64,000 bases of DNA from Rutpela maculata (lineage: Eukaryota > Arthropoda > Insecta > Coleoptera > Cerambycidae), in assembly GCA_936432065.2 (NCBI GenBank), contig OW386291.2, positions 17,957,821-18,021,820 on the forward strand. The letters run 5' to 3'. Below, in pieces: positions 43,572 to 54,984 of the stretch (position 1 is the stretch's first letter; every line of letters starts with the position of its first letter). The translations under genes and the position numbers were made by a program. A model generated the notes under the pieces. That model searched no databases and was not told the origin of the DNA. It saw only the letters and a program-made list of their open reading frames with translations.

Positions 43572-45409
43572 CGGAATTAATTATTGTAAAGCTGAAAGCT
43601 TGCAGGATTATAGTTTTGGTCCAGGATAATACGTACCAAAAAATCCCCTACTCTCCCCCGTCGGCCTCCCTGTTTTTTGCGGAGCAACAAGGGCCTAAGT
43701 CGCAGAGCTGACTATAAGGTGCAGAAGAAGGGTGTTACTGGTCCGATTTGGGTGAAAATGATCATAAAAGCTTCGAAGAAGCCTATCCTTTCGTATTTCG
43801 GATGTTTCCATGCATATTTTGTTCATAATTTTTCGTTCTAGTGCTGTCAAAATTTCAAAAATTGAAAAAAATCCCAAAATGGCGCCATTGCGGATAAATG
43901 AAGACTCGGAAGAGAAAACTTACCAGAATAAACATTTCTCTTCATAATTTAGGCTTTCCATTGGTATGTCCACCTTTTCTGCAGTGTCACCTGTTACGAA
44001 GCTACGCCACTACGCCACTCCGAGTGTCTGCGGCCGCGCTCGTCATGCGCCCACTGGAACTGCCCTGGCTGCGTTAATGAGACTTGTTGCAAATTCCTGT
44101 TTGTATATTATTGCGGTTTTATAAGATTTATTGAATGAAATTTAACATGTCAGAATCAGAAAACGACTTTATTCGGCAAGACAATTGACATTGATCTACT
44201 GGGAAGTAGGGTTGTCCTGATCATCATCGATATCCACTGACTGGCTGTTTGTGCAGCTGGATCCGCTACAGCTCCTGCACATGATGCTGCAGTTCAGACC
44301 AAAGTTCCTGCACTCGCACCGGACACCGCAATCCGCCTTCTAGGTACAGAAATTAGCCGTAACAGGCTATCAGGAGCTGGCTGCCTTATGGTAAGAACCG
44401 GAACCAGGCCTTGGAGTCCTGATTTCCACTCCGGTTTTCCCCTTCGGTTTGAGGTTGATGTCTAGCCATTGCTGGACCTGCAAAAAAACACATGCACGCT
44501 ATTCTTCCTAATGTCCTCATCTAAAAATATGCTGTGAATTAATGTTGTTCACGGGCGGCACTTGTTGACGAAGGCTTGCCAAATCAAAAGAGGCTGTCAC
44601 CGACTGCCTCGCTACTCTCTGATTGTATCGGACTACTTGTAACTGGTCCAAGCTCTCCTGCTCACTGCCTCCATAAAGGACTACGATAAACCTTTATCCA
44701 GCGGCGGCCACAGTCCTCTTGCCAGATGCAGGACGTGAGAAGACCGCAGAGCATTCCTGTAGCTCAGGTCTCTTCTTTAGGAGCTTTTACACCTTCTGCT
44801 TCCCCATTCTGTACATTACTGATGTGGTGTCGCATCCTGTCATGGTTACTGAACTAAGAAGGCATAGCTCGTCGTGCGCCTGTTTGATTATTTAGACTAG
44901 ACGTGATCGACGCAACAATGAACGCACTTAACAGTCAGGGTGTCGCCGCGCGGCGACACTGGGAGTGACGTAGCTCCGTAACTGGTGACGCTACAGAAAG
45001 GTAGACATAACAATGGAAAGCCCAAGGTCTTAAGAGAAATGTTTATCTGGGTGCGTTTTCCCCTCCGAGTCTTCATTTATTCGCAATGGCGCCATTTCGG
45101 ATTTTTTTCGATTTTTGAAATTTTTGAGCACTAGAACGGAAAATTATGGACAAAATATGCATGGAACAACTGAAATATGAACGGATATGCTTCACCAAAG
45201 CATTTATGTTCTTTTCGACCTAAATCGGACCAGTAACAACCTTTCTGCTACACTTTATAGCCAGCTCTGCAATTTCTGCGACTTAGGCCCTTGTTGCTCC
45301 GCAAAGACAGGAAAGCCGATGGGGGAGAGTAAGGGACTTTTTTTTGGTATGTGTTTTCCAAGACCAAAAATGCAATCCTGCAAATTTTCAGCTTTACAAT
45401 AATTAATTC
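43572..45409. mobile_element. Long-inverted-repeat element carrying a nuclease/CXC gene
   Basis: The ends AATTAATTATTGTAAAGCTG (43572) and their complement (ending 45409) start arms of about 469 bp (43572-44040 and 44941-45409). Shared text: ACTTAGGCCCTTGTTGCTCC, AATGGCGCCATT, GAAGACTCGGA(A/G)G, GACGTAGCTCCGTAACTGGTG. The 900-bp interior is almost entirely the 3' half of a nuclease/CXC gene on the minus strand. The element interrupts a LINE RT. Confidence 0.8.
44196..44890 (-). pseudogene. Nuclease/CXC transposon protein relic, copy 3
   Basis: The minus strand reads AHDELCLLSSVTMTGCDTTS and VMYRMGKQKV, a stop, KLLKKRPELQECSAVFSR, then FIVVLYGGSEQESLDQLQVV, SVTASFDLASLRQQVPPVN. A short non-coding gap ends in TTTTTTTGCAG (a possible intron acceptor). 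It continues VQQWLDINLKPKGKTGVEIR and, after a frameshift, the tail KADCGVRCECRNFGLNCS, IMCRSCSGSSCTN, DIDDDQDNPTSQ and TAG at 44198-44196. This is the clearest match to the family: TGCDTTS box, L-YG-SE-ESL block, Q-WL linker and CXC-type tail. The acidic end after the tail resembles copy 4. The N-terminal nuclease half is not in this element. Confidence 0.78.
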
Positions 45410-45840
45410 CGAGTAGAAGCGATATATTGAGTAAAACTCCTGGACTAATGTAACAGGCATAAGTTTATTAAGTGTGCGATTGGGTCAGATATAATGTCTT
45501 TACTATTTTAATTGAAACTTCATCATTTCCAGTGGATTTGTTGTTATTAAGGTTGGTGGTTACTTTCTGAACACCTTGCTTTGTTACAGTTTCCAAAAGC
45601 TCTGTTACTTCTGTTTTGTCCGTGAAAATAGTACTAATACTCAAGCGCGTTATCACACAATTTCCCCACCACTTCATTATATCATACATCACGTCTGCAC
45701 TCTTTCCGACATGTCCAGTAATCATTTTCGTATAGAACAACATTATAGAAAATATTTATATAATTTTCCAACTTGCATCATGCAGCAGCATACAAGACCC
45801 CATTTTATTCCTTTGACCCTCGCACTATATGATTAGTACA

Positions 45841-46920
45841 CTTTGTATTCTCAAACTGGAATTATTTCTTACAATTATAAAATTAATAAAGAAAATAATT
45901 AAGAATTGGTTGGCCAATTGGCGCGCATATGTCCATAATTGACTAATGGTATTTCAACCAACAAATTTTACATCACAAGAGCTCTGTGAGTATAATGGAA
46001 GTGGACTTTCCGAAGAATCATATTTCATCTGTTTTTGACAGAAGTTGATCTATGAGGGTAGCAAAATGACTAAATATAGTTTAGTGTTGGTGTCATAAAT
46101 TTCAATATAATACACCTGTTTATAATATCTATAACAACATTGGTTCGCGTTACAAAATATAGATTTTAACCCTAACCATACACGTAAACAAATGTGTTTA
46201 TGGATTTTGTTTTAGAGGCGATCGTGTTATCAACATTGACAGCTCTGCTACCACTGAGTAATTACTATTCTGATATACACGATTAGTGTATTGTTAGCAA
46301 CGTGATACGGTTAACGCTATCACACGATGAAAACATAATGCAAATTTTAATTATCAACTTTTGTTCCAATTTTGGAGGGATATTAATGGAAAATATAGGT
46401 AGATTCTAGATACCACTAAATAGGGTATTGTTGAAAACTGTGCACTGGTCTTTGTATTCTTTTTAAGTACCTCAGTAGAAATAGTACTTGTGGTCTATCT
46501 TTTAAAACTATGACAAAGTAAATTCAGTGAAAATAGGCCTAAAAATAACACGAATATGGGAAAAATAGCTCCACTTTGAAACATGGCATAAATGTTCATT
46601 AACCATCGAAGAACACAAAACGTTTACCACATAACCCCATACATGGAGGTGTGAAAGTGGATCAAAATTGTTTCACATAAATAACTAAAAATCTTTACAT
46701 TTTAAATCTACATTTTGATTTGATTTCATGAAATTACTTGACGTTTTTAATAAATTTTTTCTACTCTCATACTTAAATTCGTCTTTTAGACATTTCCTAC
46801 TGTACCTTAATGAGATCATTAAGATACAAATTTCCATTAAGATACAAGTTTATAACCAATAGAAACGCAACACACTGCAATATTCTGTCAGTATCAACTA
46901 TTGCCGTGAAAGCAATCTTT
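45841..46920. other. Unassigned A+T-rich stretch
   Basis: No recognised gene or repeat in about 1.1 kb. Confidence 0.4.
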
Positions 46921-47135
46921 TTTCACTAATTTTGGAGGTACTGAAAACCCGTTTTGGTGAAAAATCTCCAAAACACATTAAAAAACCACCCTTAGTTGGG
47001 GGTGACATTGAAATTTTGCAGGAAATTATCTTAAAATACTAAGTTTCGATAACTAAAAGAAGTGGGTCTCACCTTCTCAGGGATATTGATCGGTTCTAAT
47101 ATTACAAAAAAATCCTAATACACAGTTGGATGTTT

Positions 47136-47590
47136 TTTTATCATGTTAAGGTGACTTGGCCAATTCAGATCACTCCTGAATATTTCTTACCCCTCTAAGA
47201 AGCAGGTGTAGGATGTCAATAATCCCCTTTAAAAATGTTGCTTGATTTTTATAGTAAAAAATTATTTAGTTATTTAAATAATTTTTCTCTGTTTCCCATG
47301 CTCTGCCACATGTATTTTCTTCTGAACAATGTCTGAAATCTACAAAATAATACAATTAACCAGTATTTTACTGGAAAATAAGAAAGAAAAATTAAGAAAC
47401 AACCAACATTTAGACAATAACTAAATAGTTTTTTAAATTAACTATTTAAATAACTTAATGTTTTTTTACTATAAAAATCAAGTAGAATTTTTTAAAGGGA
47501 ATATTGACACCCATCTAAGGAGGGGTTAGAGAGGTAAGAAATATTCAAGAGTGATCTGAATTGGCCAAGTCACCTTAATATGATAAAAAC
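47136..47590. mobile_element. Nested foldback, TTAAGGTGACTTGGCC ends
   Basis: TTAAGGTGACTTGGCCAATT (47155) and its complement (ending about 47579) start arms of about 130 bp with GATCACTC, TATTTCTTACC, CTATAAAAATCAAG and TTATTTAAATAA. The outer edges ATCATGTTAAGG and CCTTAATATGAT extend the match. The loop of about 180 bp is A+T-rich. Confidence 0.65.
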
Positions 47591-47790
47591 ACATCGAAAG
47601 GTGTATTAGGATTTTTTTTTTAATTAAAACCGATCAATATCCTTGAGAAGCTGAGACCCCACCCGTTTTACACCTTTTAGAGGTGAGGAGACGTATGAGT
47701 GTACTCAGAAGTAAACAGATTATTATATTCCGATAGCAACCACTCAATGAGGTGTTCTGTTTTTTTTAAATAAGTGAATAACTATACCAT

Positions 47791-48081
47791 GTGCCACTCT
47801 CCGCAAGAGACAGAATGGGCCTCTGGCTCATTCTTGTTGCATATCATATCATGACAATTTTTCTTAAGAAATTTATGATTTATATCTAACTTCAATTAAA
47901 TTTTGATCAACCCTGTATATTTTTGTTAATATTTTATGATATGCCACCCTCCGCAGGAGACAGAATGAGCATCTGGCTCATTCTTGTTGCATATCATAAA
48001 ATATTAACACAAATATACAGGGTTGATTAAAATTTAATTTAAGTTAGATATAAATCATACATTTCTTAAGAAAAATTGTCA
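47791..48081. repeat. Palindrome plus direct repeat centred on a G+C-rich block
   Basis: GACAATTTTTCTTAAGAAAT (47852) through CAACCCTGTATATTTTTGTT is inverted at about 47994-48081. The centre, CACCCTCCGCAGGAGACAGA with ATCTGGCTCATTCTTGTTGC (47943-47992), is also present as a direct copy to the left (47793-47845, CCACTCTCCGCAAGAGACAG). The structure is therefore direct block, arm, block, inverted arm. Confidence 0.7.
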
Positions 48082-49056
48082 TTCCTGCTGGTAACGATTA
48101 CACATTACGGAACTTTTGGTACCGTTTAACCCCTACTAAATAGAGCTTTCTGAATATCCGGGTGGCCCATATCATAATATTTAAAACAAATGAGTCATTT
48201 TGAAAAATGTGATTTTAATGAGTTTACAGCACCCTGTATGGTGTATTATTGGACATATTGTCGTTTTCGTATTTTTTATATGAGTTACATTGGAACAAAA
48301 ATAATTTTAACATATTCGCAGACATCTAGATTGACAACTAAAATTCGAATTATTTTTCGTGCAACACTATATAAATTGTTCAAAATAGTATAAATGTATC
48401 CAAAATGTGATTTTTATTTCAAAAATGTAAAAACACACAGTCCATTTAGAAAAGACTATTGGGGCCATTTCCGGTGAAACCGGAAGTGATAAATATGGCG
48501 GATGGGTCTGAAAAATTGAAAATATTACCTAATTTCACCGTACAAAATTTCATCCAGATATCTTTAAAAACAAGGAAGTTACAGGGGTGGCCCACTATTC
48601 GTTTACACCCGGTATAGTAGTTATAGTAGCTTCCAACCTTCTCGGGGGTGGTGAAAGAATGGCGAGGAGGGTTGAAGGGGTGAATTTATTTTACTTCTTT
48701 TTCTACTTAGTTATCGAAACTTAGTATTTTAAGAGAATTTGTCCTGCAAAATTCCAATGTCATCCCCAAATAAGGGTGGTTTCTTAATGTGTTCCGGAGA
48801 TTTTTCGCCAAAACGGGTGACGGATTCGTTTTCAGCAGCCCAAAATTAATAAAAAAAAAGATGGCTTCCACATTTAACGACGGATGGGCCAAAAAAGCCT
48901 TTTTTTTTAACATTGCTCTTTTCAAATATTGTGCTTCTTGCATTTAAAATCAGTGAACATGTGTGATAGTAAAAGTGAAATTGAAATAATAATTCGTAAT
49001 ATTTGCTAAGTTTAGCTTTCATAATATTTCCTAAATTGTAATCTATAATTAATAAA

Positions 49057-49755
49057 TTTCAGAAATAAAGTGTTAATTTTTTATTTTATTATGACTGGTC
49101 GTAGAAAAAATAGCGTATGCAACTCACATTTAATGGCTATTAAGACACTCGCATGCACTATTCTCATAATCGTGTCTTAATAGACATCATTAAATGGTCG
49201 TTTCATAATATACTATTATAGTTTAGGAGGCTGTCTGTGAAAATTGTTTTCATGCCAACGAAACAATTACTATCTGTCATCGAGGTTTATGTTAAAAATT
49301 TTAATTTCTAGTGGTTTCAAACTAAAACAAACAAATATGTTTGGTGGCGATTAAAATGGGATACAAGAGCAGCCAATATTGCTTGTGCCTCGCTTTACCC
49401 CAAGAAATCCAAAGCAAGGTATATGCAAACTTATGATGCAGTAATTTTTTTTTCTGTTCTGGCCACAAAAGTTCTAGTTTCGTAGCTAGCAACACCTTAG
49501 CAACCAGGTAACTCGAATATTTACTTTCATTATCGCGCTTCTTGCTGGATCATTTATATAGGCGGTAGTAGAATGGAGTAGATTATACAACGACCATTTA
49601 ACGAATGCTAGCTCGCATTCATTATGACATTCGCCTACGGCTCATGTCATAATTCTCATGCTCGTGTCTTAGTTGCCATTAAATGTGAGTTGCATACACT
49701 ATTTTTTCTACGACCAGTCATAATGAAAGAGAAAATTAACACTTTATTTCTGAAA
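49057..49755. mobile_element. Foldback element, TTTCAGAAATAAAGTG ends
   Basis: Inverted ends TTTCAGAAATAAAGTGTTAA (49057) and complement (ending 49755) bound 699 bp. Inside, ATTATGACTGGTCGTAGAAA and GCAACTCACATTTAATGGC occur in both arms. Around 49124-49200 and 49590-49680 are further short inverted words (CGACCATTTAA, GTGTCTTAATAG). No coding. Confidence 0.72.
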
Positions 49756-49884
49756 CGGCTAGGTAAACATGATATGACAAAAGATTTGTCAAAATTGATA
49801 AATTTTAAATCCATTTAACTGAATTTGTGGTTGGTTCCTTGTGAAACATTTTATAGATAATTCTAATTACAAGAAAACTTGCTT

Positions 49885-50590
49885 TTACTTCCACATCCAG
49901 TGGAAGTATAGTAACGACAAAAAAATTTTTAAAATTTTTAATTGTTTAAATAGGCTTAGAATGTCACGAAACGTCGAGATTTTAAGTTTGAGCGAAAAAA
50001 AATTTCTGTCTGTCGGTCTGTCTGTCTGTCTGTCGGTCTGTCTGTAACTTTTTTTGTGCGCACGTTTACTCTGGAACCGTTTCGGATATTGACTTGAAAT
50101 TTGGTACACATATGTACTTTCACGAGATCTAGATCTATTTTCATCTTGTTCCGTCAAAGGGTTGGGGGGTAAATTGGGGTAAATTTGGGGAAAATAGGTA
50201 AATCAAGCAGGTAAGAGTCCATAAAATTGGTATTTAGTATATACAAGAGAAACTAAGGTCCCAAAAAAAATTTTGGCATTAGCCACCTCCATTACCACCC
50301 CCCACCCCATTATTAAAGGGGATGAAAAAAAATGTGATTTAGTGTGTGTACAAGAACCAGAAACCTCAAAACGTTTTTTACTTCATCCACCCCCACTACC
50401 ACCCCCCCCCCACCATCCACCCCGCTACCGATGTGGGGTATCGTTTTATGGGTTTTTGGGGTAGAGGATTGCAAATATTATATTATTAAAGTTCCATAAA
50501 CAATTATTTCCACATACAAAATTTTTTCGTTGTGAGTGACTTGGATAAAAATCTGGATGTGAAAGTAGTGATTCCTTGGGCAGCGGTTTT
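49885..50590 (+). mobile_element. ACTTCCACATCC-ended repeat, copy D, complete
   Basis: Starts TTACTTCCACATCCAGTGG, has a long (CTGT)n tract at about 50007-50045, GTGCGCACGTTTACTCTGGA, GGGTTGGGGGGTAAATTGGG, a C-rich ACCACCCCCCCCC stretch, ACCGATGTGGGGTATCGTTT, and ends TCTGGATGTGAAAGTAGTGA and TTCCTTGGGCAGCGGTTTT. It is the longest copy and defines the family. Small open frames across the CTGT tract (Thr-Asp-Arg-Gln repeats) are artefacts of the microsatellite. Confidence 0.75.
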
Positions 50591-51170
50591 AATGTTTCTA
50601 AATAAGTAAGTATATTGATACTCTACATATGTTTCGGCATATTAGGCCTTTCTCAAGAGTAAATACAAAGATGAATATATGTCCGCAGCAGTTTAAATTT
50701 TTTACTACAGGGTGTTGAATTTTTCTTTAAAATCGTTTAGGCCCAACAAACCTGAAGAGTCGACATTGTCGACAAGTTTATGGGGGCAATAAATTGTTGA
50801 AATATGCCATGATATCCCTCTGTAAACCTTCAGGTAAATTATTTTATAAAAATATTCAAATTAATTTGATTTAGATTGTACTCGAAATAATCAATGACGT
50901 AGTGTTCGTAAAGTAGGTATATATAATTTCTTATGTTAACTTTCAAATAATCTTTTTTCATAATTATTAAAAACACTCAGGCGAATTTAATTCCACACTA
51001 AAAATAGGGAGACCAGGTTACACGTGGAAAACAACAACCGAAAGGATCATAAACAAACTGAGAAAGGACCAAACATAATGGGAAAAAAGCGAGGGGGGAA
51101 AAATGAACTCCACAAAGAAATCGCGGCGATATATTCTCTGCCATAACCAGCCCCCCCCCGTATGGGGGGT
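50591..51170. other. Unassigned stretch
   Basis: Contains ACAGGGTGTTGAATTTTT at about 50707, which could be the end of an ACAGGGTG-type element like that at 60.1 kb, but no partner end was found. Nothing else recognised. Confidence 0.35.
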
Positions 51171-51179
51171 CTATTGGGT

Positions 51180-51490
51180 ACTGAGTTTAGGGGCCCGGGC
51201 TTCTTTTTTTTTCAAATTTCTCCCCCCTCCCATCAATTATTGAGCGCGGGGGCCGTTGACTTCTAAGGGGCCCATAACAGAGCCACCGGGGGCCCCGCCA
51301 GAGATTTTGGCAATTTTTTTTCAAATTTCTCCCTCCGCTCATCAATTATTAAGCGTGGGGGTCGTTGGCTTCCGAGAGGCCCGTAGCGAGCGCCCGCCAG
51401 AAATTTTTTACAAAAAAAAAATTTCTCGCTCATCAATTATTAGGCGCGGGGCCCAGCCAGTGAATTTAGTACCGGGGCCCATGATTTAAT
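51180..51490. repeat. G+C-rich irregular tandem repeat
   Basis: CATCAATTATT followed by (G/A)AGCG(C/T)GGGGG occurs at about 51231, 51339 and 51430, with TTTCAAATTTCTCCC before the first two and CCGTTG(A/G)CTTC after them. The period is roughly 90-110 bases. The surrounding G- and C-runs are unusual for this window. Confidence 0.5.
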
Positions 51491-51503
51491 GCGGGGGGCC
51501 TGA

Positions 51504-52812
51504 CCAGAACCAGAAACCGAGGAATCAGAAAACACAGAAGGAGAAGAAAAAAATCTGTAGAAGCAGAAACACAAAAAAGGAGCATAAACATTAAATAACG
51601 AACACAATGCGGCAACGCATTGGACTTACCATCTTGCTGTCGAGGCAAACAGACGTGTCTCATAATGCTCTGTCATTAGTGAATACCCATAAAAATTTAT
51701 GAAAGTTAAATAGTGACAACGTGTAAAAGATATATTTAAAGTATAAGTGGATGTGTTTGTAAAATAATATATCTCAGTAATTGATAAAACAAATATTAGT
51801 TAGTGTTTAATTAGGTATACAAAACAAAACTTTACAAAGTGCTTCCCCTCTAACGCAGTAAATCATAATATATGTAGTGCAGTGAAATCGTGCCAGGCGG
51901 CAAAGAGGAGAAAGAAATCAGTAATAACCGAAGAGAGGACTATCTATATGGAGCACTAAGCCGTCAGTTAGAAGGAGAAAACATAACAACCCCGGCACAC
52001 ACCAACGGTATGAAAAATCAAGAAATATGTTCATTATACTATTAGGAGACTTCAGTGCACATATAGGAAGAGATGATCAGATGGAGGAGGACAAAAGCAT
52101 CACAGGAAAAACTTTACTTCACACATGGCCTAACGAAAATGGAAACGCGCTGAAAAACCTAGCACACATGTTTGACTTAACAATAAGAAATACATGGAGC
52201 AAAAGTCAAACCTGCATTGACACCTGGAGTAATGGAAGCTTAATCTCACGAACAGACCATATCCTGGTAAGCAGAGAGGTAAGGGAAAGGATCAAGAAGG
52301 TTAAAGCAAAAAGGACAGCAGAAATCCTACTGAAGAAAGCGCTAACACTGAACAGCAGCAACACTGCCCATGCCCACTCCTGTGCCATGCGTCAAGTGGC
52401 TCTCGCTGCTGACAACAGGCATAACCCAAATCCAACCCAGCATCGGAAACCGAGGAATCAGAAGACGCAGAAGAAGAAGATTCGGATAAGCAGAAACGCA
52501 AAAAGAGGAGCATAAACACTCAACACATATTTCACACGAAGATTCAGAAGAGGCAGATGCCCAGAACCAAAAACACAAAAAAGGGAGCTTAAACGCTCCC
52601 TCACGACACAATACGGTAACGCATCTCACAAATATCTACACCTCCCATCCCATAGTCCTTTACCATACGCCATGTAGCTCTCGCCGCTGGCAACAAGCAT
52701 GACCTTAGTCCAACTCAGCGTGGACGTAGCAGGCCCAACTGTATAACCCTGGGAATGACAGCAACGCCTACCGCACGCTGGTAAATCAATCAATCAATCA
52801 ATCAATCAAATC
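51504..52812 (+). mobile_element. LINE remnant with (AATC)n tail
   Basis: An endonuclease fragment at 52027-52300 is followed by a non-coding region. There GAAACCGAGGAATCAGAA, then AGCAGAAACACAAAAA and GGAGCATAAACA (about 51516-51590) recurs at 52446-52520 and in part at 52540-52590. The element ends in AATC repeats at 52785-52809. A short tetranucleotide tail is usual for RTE-type LINEs and their SINEs. Confidence 0.55.
52027..52300 (+). pseudogene. LINE apurinic-type endonuclease fragment
   Basis: The frame gives FIILLGDFSAHIGRDDQM, NENGNALKNLAHMFDLTIRN, TWSKSQTCIDTWSNGSL and RTDHILVSREVRERIKK. GDF-A-IG, NENG, TW and DHILV are the second half of the RTE/CR1-type endonuclease, with catalytic GD-N (here GDFSA, Asn changed to Ser) and D-H. 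The first half and the RT are missing, and the remaining part of the open frame (to 52515) is repeat-derived rather than coding. Confidence 0.65.
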
Positions 52813-53765
52813 CTTATTTTTCTCAGAATGTACTTTAGATATTATTTTCAGTTTTGGTATGTGCTAATAGGTTATGAAACCACCGATATTAGTTAGAAAA
52901 GTTATTTTATCGCTTCATGTCCTCTGATGCTTTTTACCAAAAAAGAGGTATGCCACTGAAATTTTCCATGTGGATATTTTTTCTGATTAGCCTGGTCAAT
53001 TCTACATAAAAACGTCAGACGCACAGTTCTTGATTGAAACACCCTGTATAAATGAGGAAAATTATATGTTTCTTTTGTGAAAAATCTGTTTTAACTGAAG
53101 AGAAATTACACCTAGCATTGCAGTAATTAAAATTATCTAGAAAACCAGTAAGTAAAGATTGGTGACAAACTGTTAATGTACAACTGATATTCGAAACCAC
53201 ATGAACTTCAAAAATTTGTTATCTTGGAGAGATTTTATCGTGGAGAGATGGGTAAAAATATCAAAATATGCGTAATTTCGAATCATTGTTTCATAAATGT
53301 TAAAATTTTTATATTCGAAAAGCCGTTTTACCCCACCTTCTCAACCCATAAAAAGTTCATTAAAATATGTACGTGTCTTATAATTAAACACTTTTACTTA
53401 AACTTTGTCGCACACCGCCATACCAAGAAATAGTTGGCCTGAGAAATTCACAGATTTATTCGATGAGAGAGGAATGTAGGGATTTTGTGTTAGTATTAAT
53501 ACACGTTCTAAATTAAATATTAAACGAGCGTTACAAACTTTTTTTTAGCAATTTAATTAAAACTGTGTTTTCCATGCAGAGAATTTAAATGAGGCAGCAT
53601 GTTAAGGTAATTTTGAAAGCAAAATGTCCATTGTATCAAAATATAATTTCATTGAAATAATGCGTACAACGTAGATATATAAAATCCAATGCTCAAACAT
53701 TTAAGATTTGGCATTTTAAAACAATTGAAGTTATGAAACTACAATAAACAGTGACTAACAATTGT
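52813..53765. other. Unassigned A+T-rich stretch
   Basis: Contains GATTGAAACACCCTGTATAA at 53032, the outer end of an ACAGGGTG-type element without a visible partner. No gene recognised. Confidence 0.4.
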
Positions 53766-54324
53766 TATGACTCCCTTTTCTGATTTTCCGGTGCTAGGCT
53801 TGCGAGGGCCTGTCGGGTCGGGTTTTTTTTTTGGTCAATTCGAATGAAATAAGACTACAGGTGACCTAACCTACCTTCTGGGGATGAACTACCCCACCTC
53901 TAATAATGAAATGCCACGAAAACAACGAAATTAGCTGGAGAGCGGTATACCCCCGTTTTTCAGGGCGGAGAATACGATGGTGATAATGTTTCCCGACATG
54001 TCCTTCACCCAAGTCTGAAAAACCACTTCCTTTTCCGATTTTCCGATGCTAGACCGGCGCGGACTTGTCGGATAGGATTTTTTCTCATCAATTCGAGTAA
54101 AATAAATAAACCTGGATCAGACGAGACTAACCAACCAAGGGGCTCAAGCAGCCTTTGCACGAAGTGAACTTTTCCTTCAGTGGTTTGTAGGAAATTAATT
54201 GAGACGAGTATATATTAGATATTTTTGTTTTTTCATTGATTATATATGTAAAAATATTTTCGTTTTTATTCATTCAATAATCATTCATTATATCTGGTTC
54301 ATTATATACAATTCTTGTTCTATG

Positions 54325-54960
54325 CTAATAGATCTTTCGATGCTTACAATTATTATCACACTGTTCGTGCGAGTCGAAATGGATATCACAATCCATCTCG
54401 TTACATTCATAATCATCATCTTCATCATCATTACCAGTATGACTAGAATTATTATCATTACCATCGTTACCATTATCATCAAACGTTATTATTTCTGGAA
54501 TTAAATTTATATCGTAATCAAGATTATGATCATCTTGTTCAAGTGATTCCTCTACATACACGCAATTATTACAGTCGGTGCCCTTACAATTCCTACAGAA
54601 CGAACTACATTCAATACCTAGTTTTTTACAACCACATCGCTTAACACATCCACTCATACAAGTACAATTATTTTGCTTAAACATGAATCTGGAGTGAGTT
54701 TCTCTGAAGAGAATTTTAGTTCTAAAAATCCATTTCAATAGTCCATCCAAATTTAGCGGATTTATATTCGCATTCAAAAGCCAGGCTCGATATTGATAGT
54801 ATGCCCCAAGAGCATGCTCGCGTATGGCTGGCTCTGTCGGGGAAATTTACGTATATCCACGTTCTCATTTTGCTGAAGCATGAATTGGAATCTAGTTTCA
54901 CAAATATAAAAAGCAAATTTTAAAGCTGACTTGCATAGGTCAAATTTCCGAATCCGTTGC
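54325..54960 (-). pseudogene. Nuclease/CXC transposon protein relic, copy 4
   Basis: On the minus strand, frames combine to PAIREHALGAYYQYRAWLLN with INPLNLD (the Q-WL linker of the family), a frameshift to FGWTIEMDF, then RFMFKQNNCTCMSGCVKRC, GCKKLGIECSSFCRNCKG and TDCNNC. The cysteine tail CxCx3Cx3CxCx6Cx3CxxCx3-4CxxC is intact and is the best-preserved in the window. After it comes a strongly acidic end (DDNGNDGNDNN, DDEDDDYECNEMDCDIHFD) to the stop at 54325. The TGCD block and the nuclease core are missing. It lies between the inverted tandem arrays. Confidence 0.72.
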
Positions 54961-54984
54961 CAGATCATAGTAGTTACTTTTTTG

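Larger units (their letters stand above)
42960..45740 (-). pseudogene. LINE reverse transcriptase relic split by a DNA transposon
   Basis: Upstream part on the minus strand (45740-45410): TKQGVQKVTTNLNNNKSTGN, DEVSIKIVK, then AHLINLCLLH. Downstream part (43571-42960): FQDILKLVVLIPSNVENYCP, IALISVIS, NHFRKSHSTETASSDFTQQI, GISFDLSRAFDTLHVDF, SIPQGSFLRPLIFLLYVNDF. Read together they give the RT order N-KSTG-D-VS, ENYRPI, H-FRK-HSTETA, D-S-AFDT, PQGS. The element at 43572-45409 lies exactly between the two parts. The FADD box is not reached, and stops are frequent. Confidence 0.7.
46927..48855. mobile_element. Inverted-repeat element with two nested foldbacks
   Basis: The arm 46927-47110 (GAAAACCCGTTTTGGTGAAA, AATCTCC, CATTAAAAAACCACCC, ACTAAGTTTCGATAACT) returns inverted at 48640-48855. 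Between them are a foldback at 47136-47590 and a second palindrome at 47791-48081. The arms share CACCTTCTC(A/G)GGG on the inner side. Confidence 0.6.

Noticed and set aside
49885..50157. Thr-Asp-Arg-Gln repeat protein on the minus strand
   Set aside because: It is a translation of the CTGT microsatellite inside copy D of a non-coding repeat.
52300..52515. C-terminal half of the endonuclease frame as coding
   Set aside because: This part overlaps a direct repeat also found non-coding at 51516-51590, and its Lys/Arg/Gln/Asn composition is repeat-derived.
54199..54504. Hydrophobic Ile/Thr-rich plus-strand frame
   Set aside because: Antisense of the Asp/Asn-rich tail of the nuclease/CXC relic; not a membrane protein.
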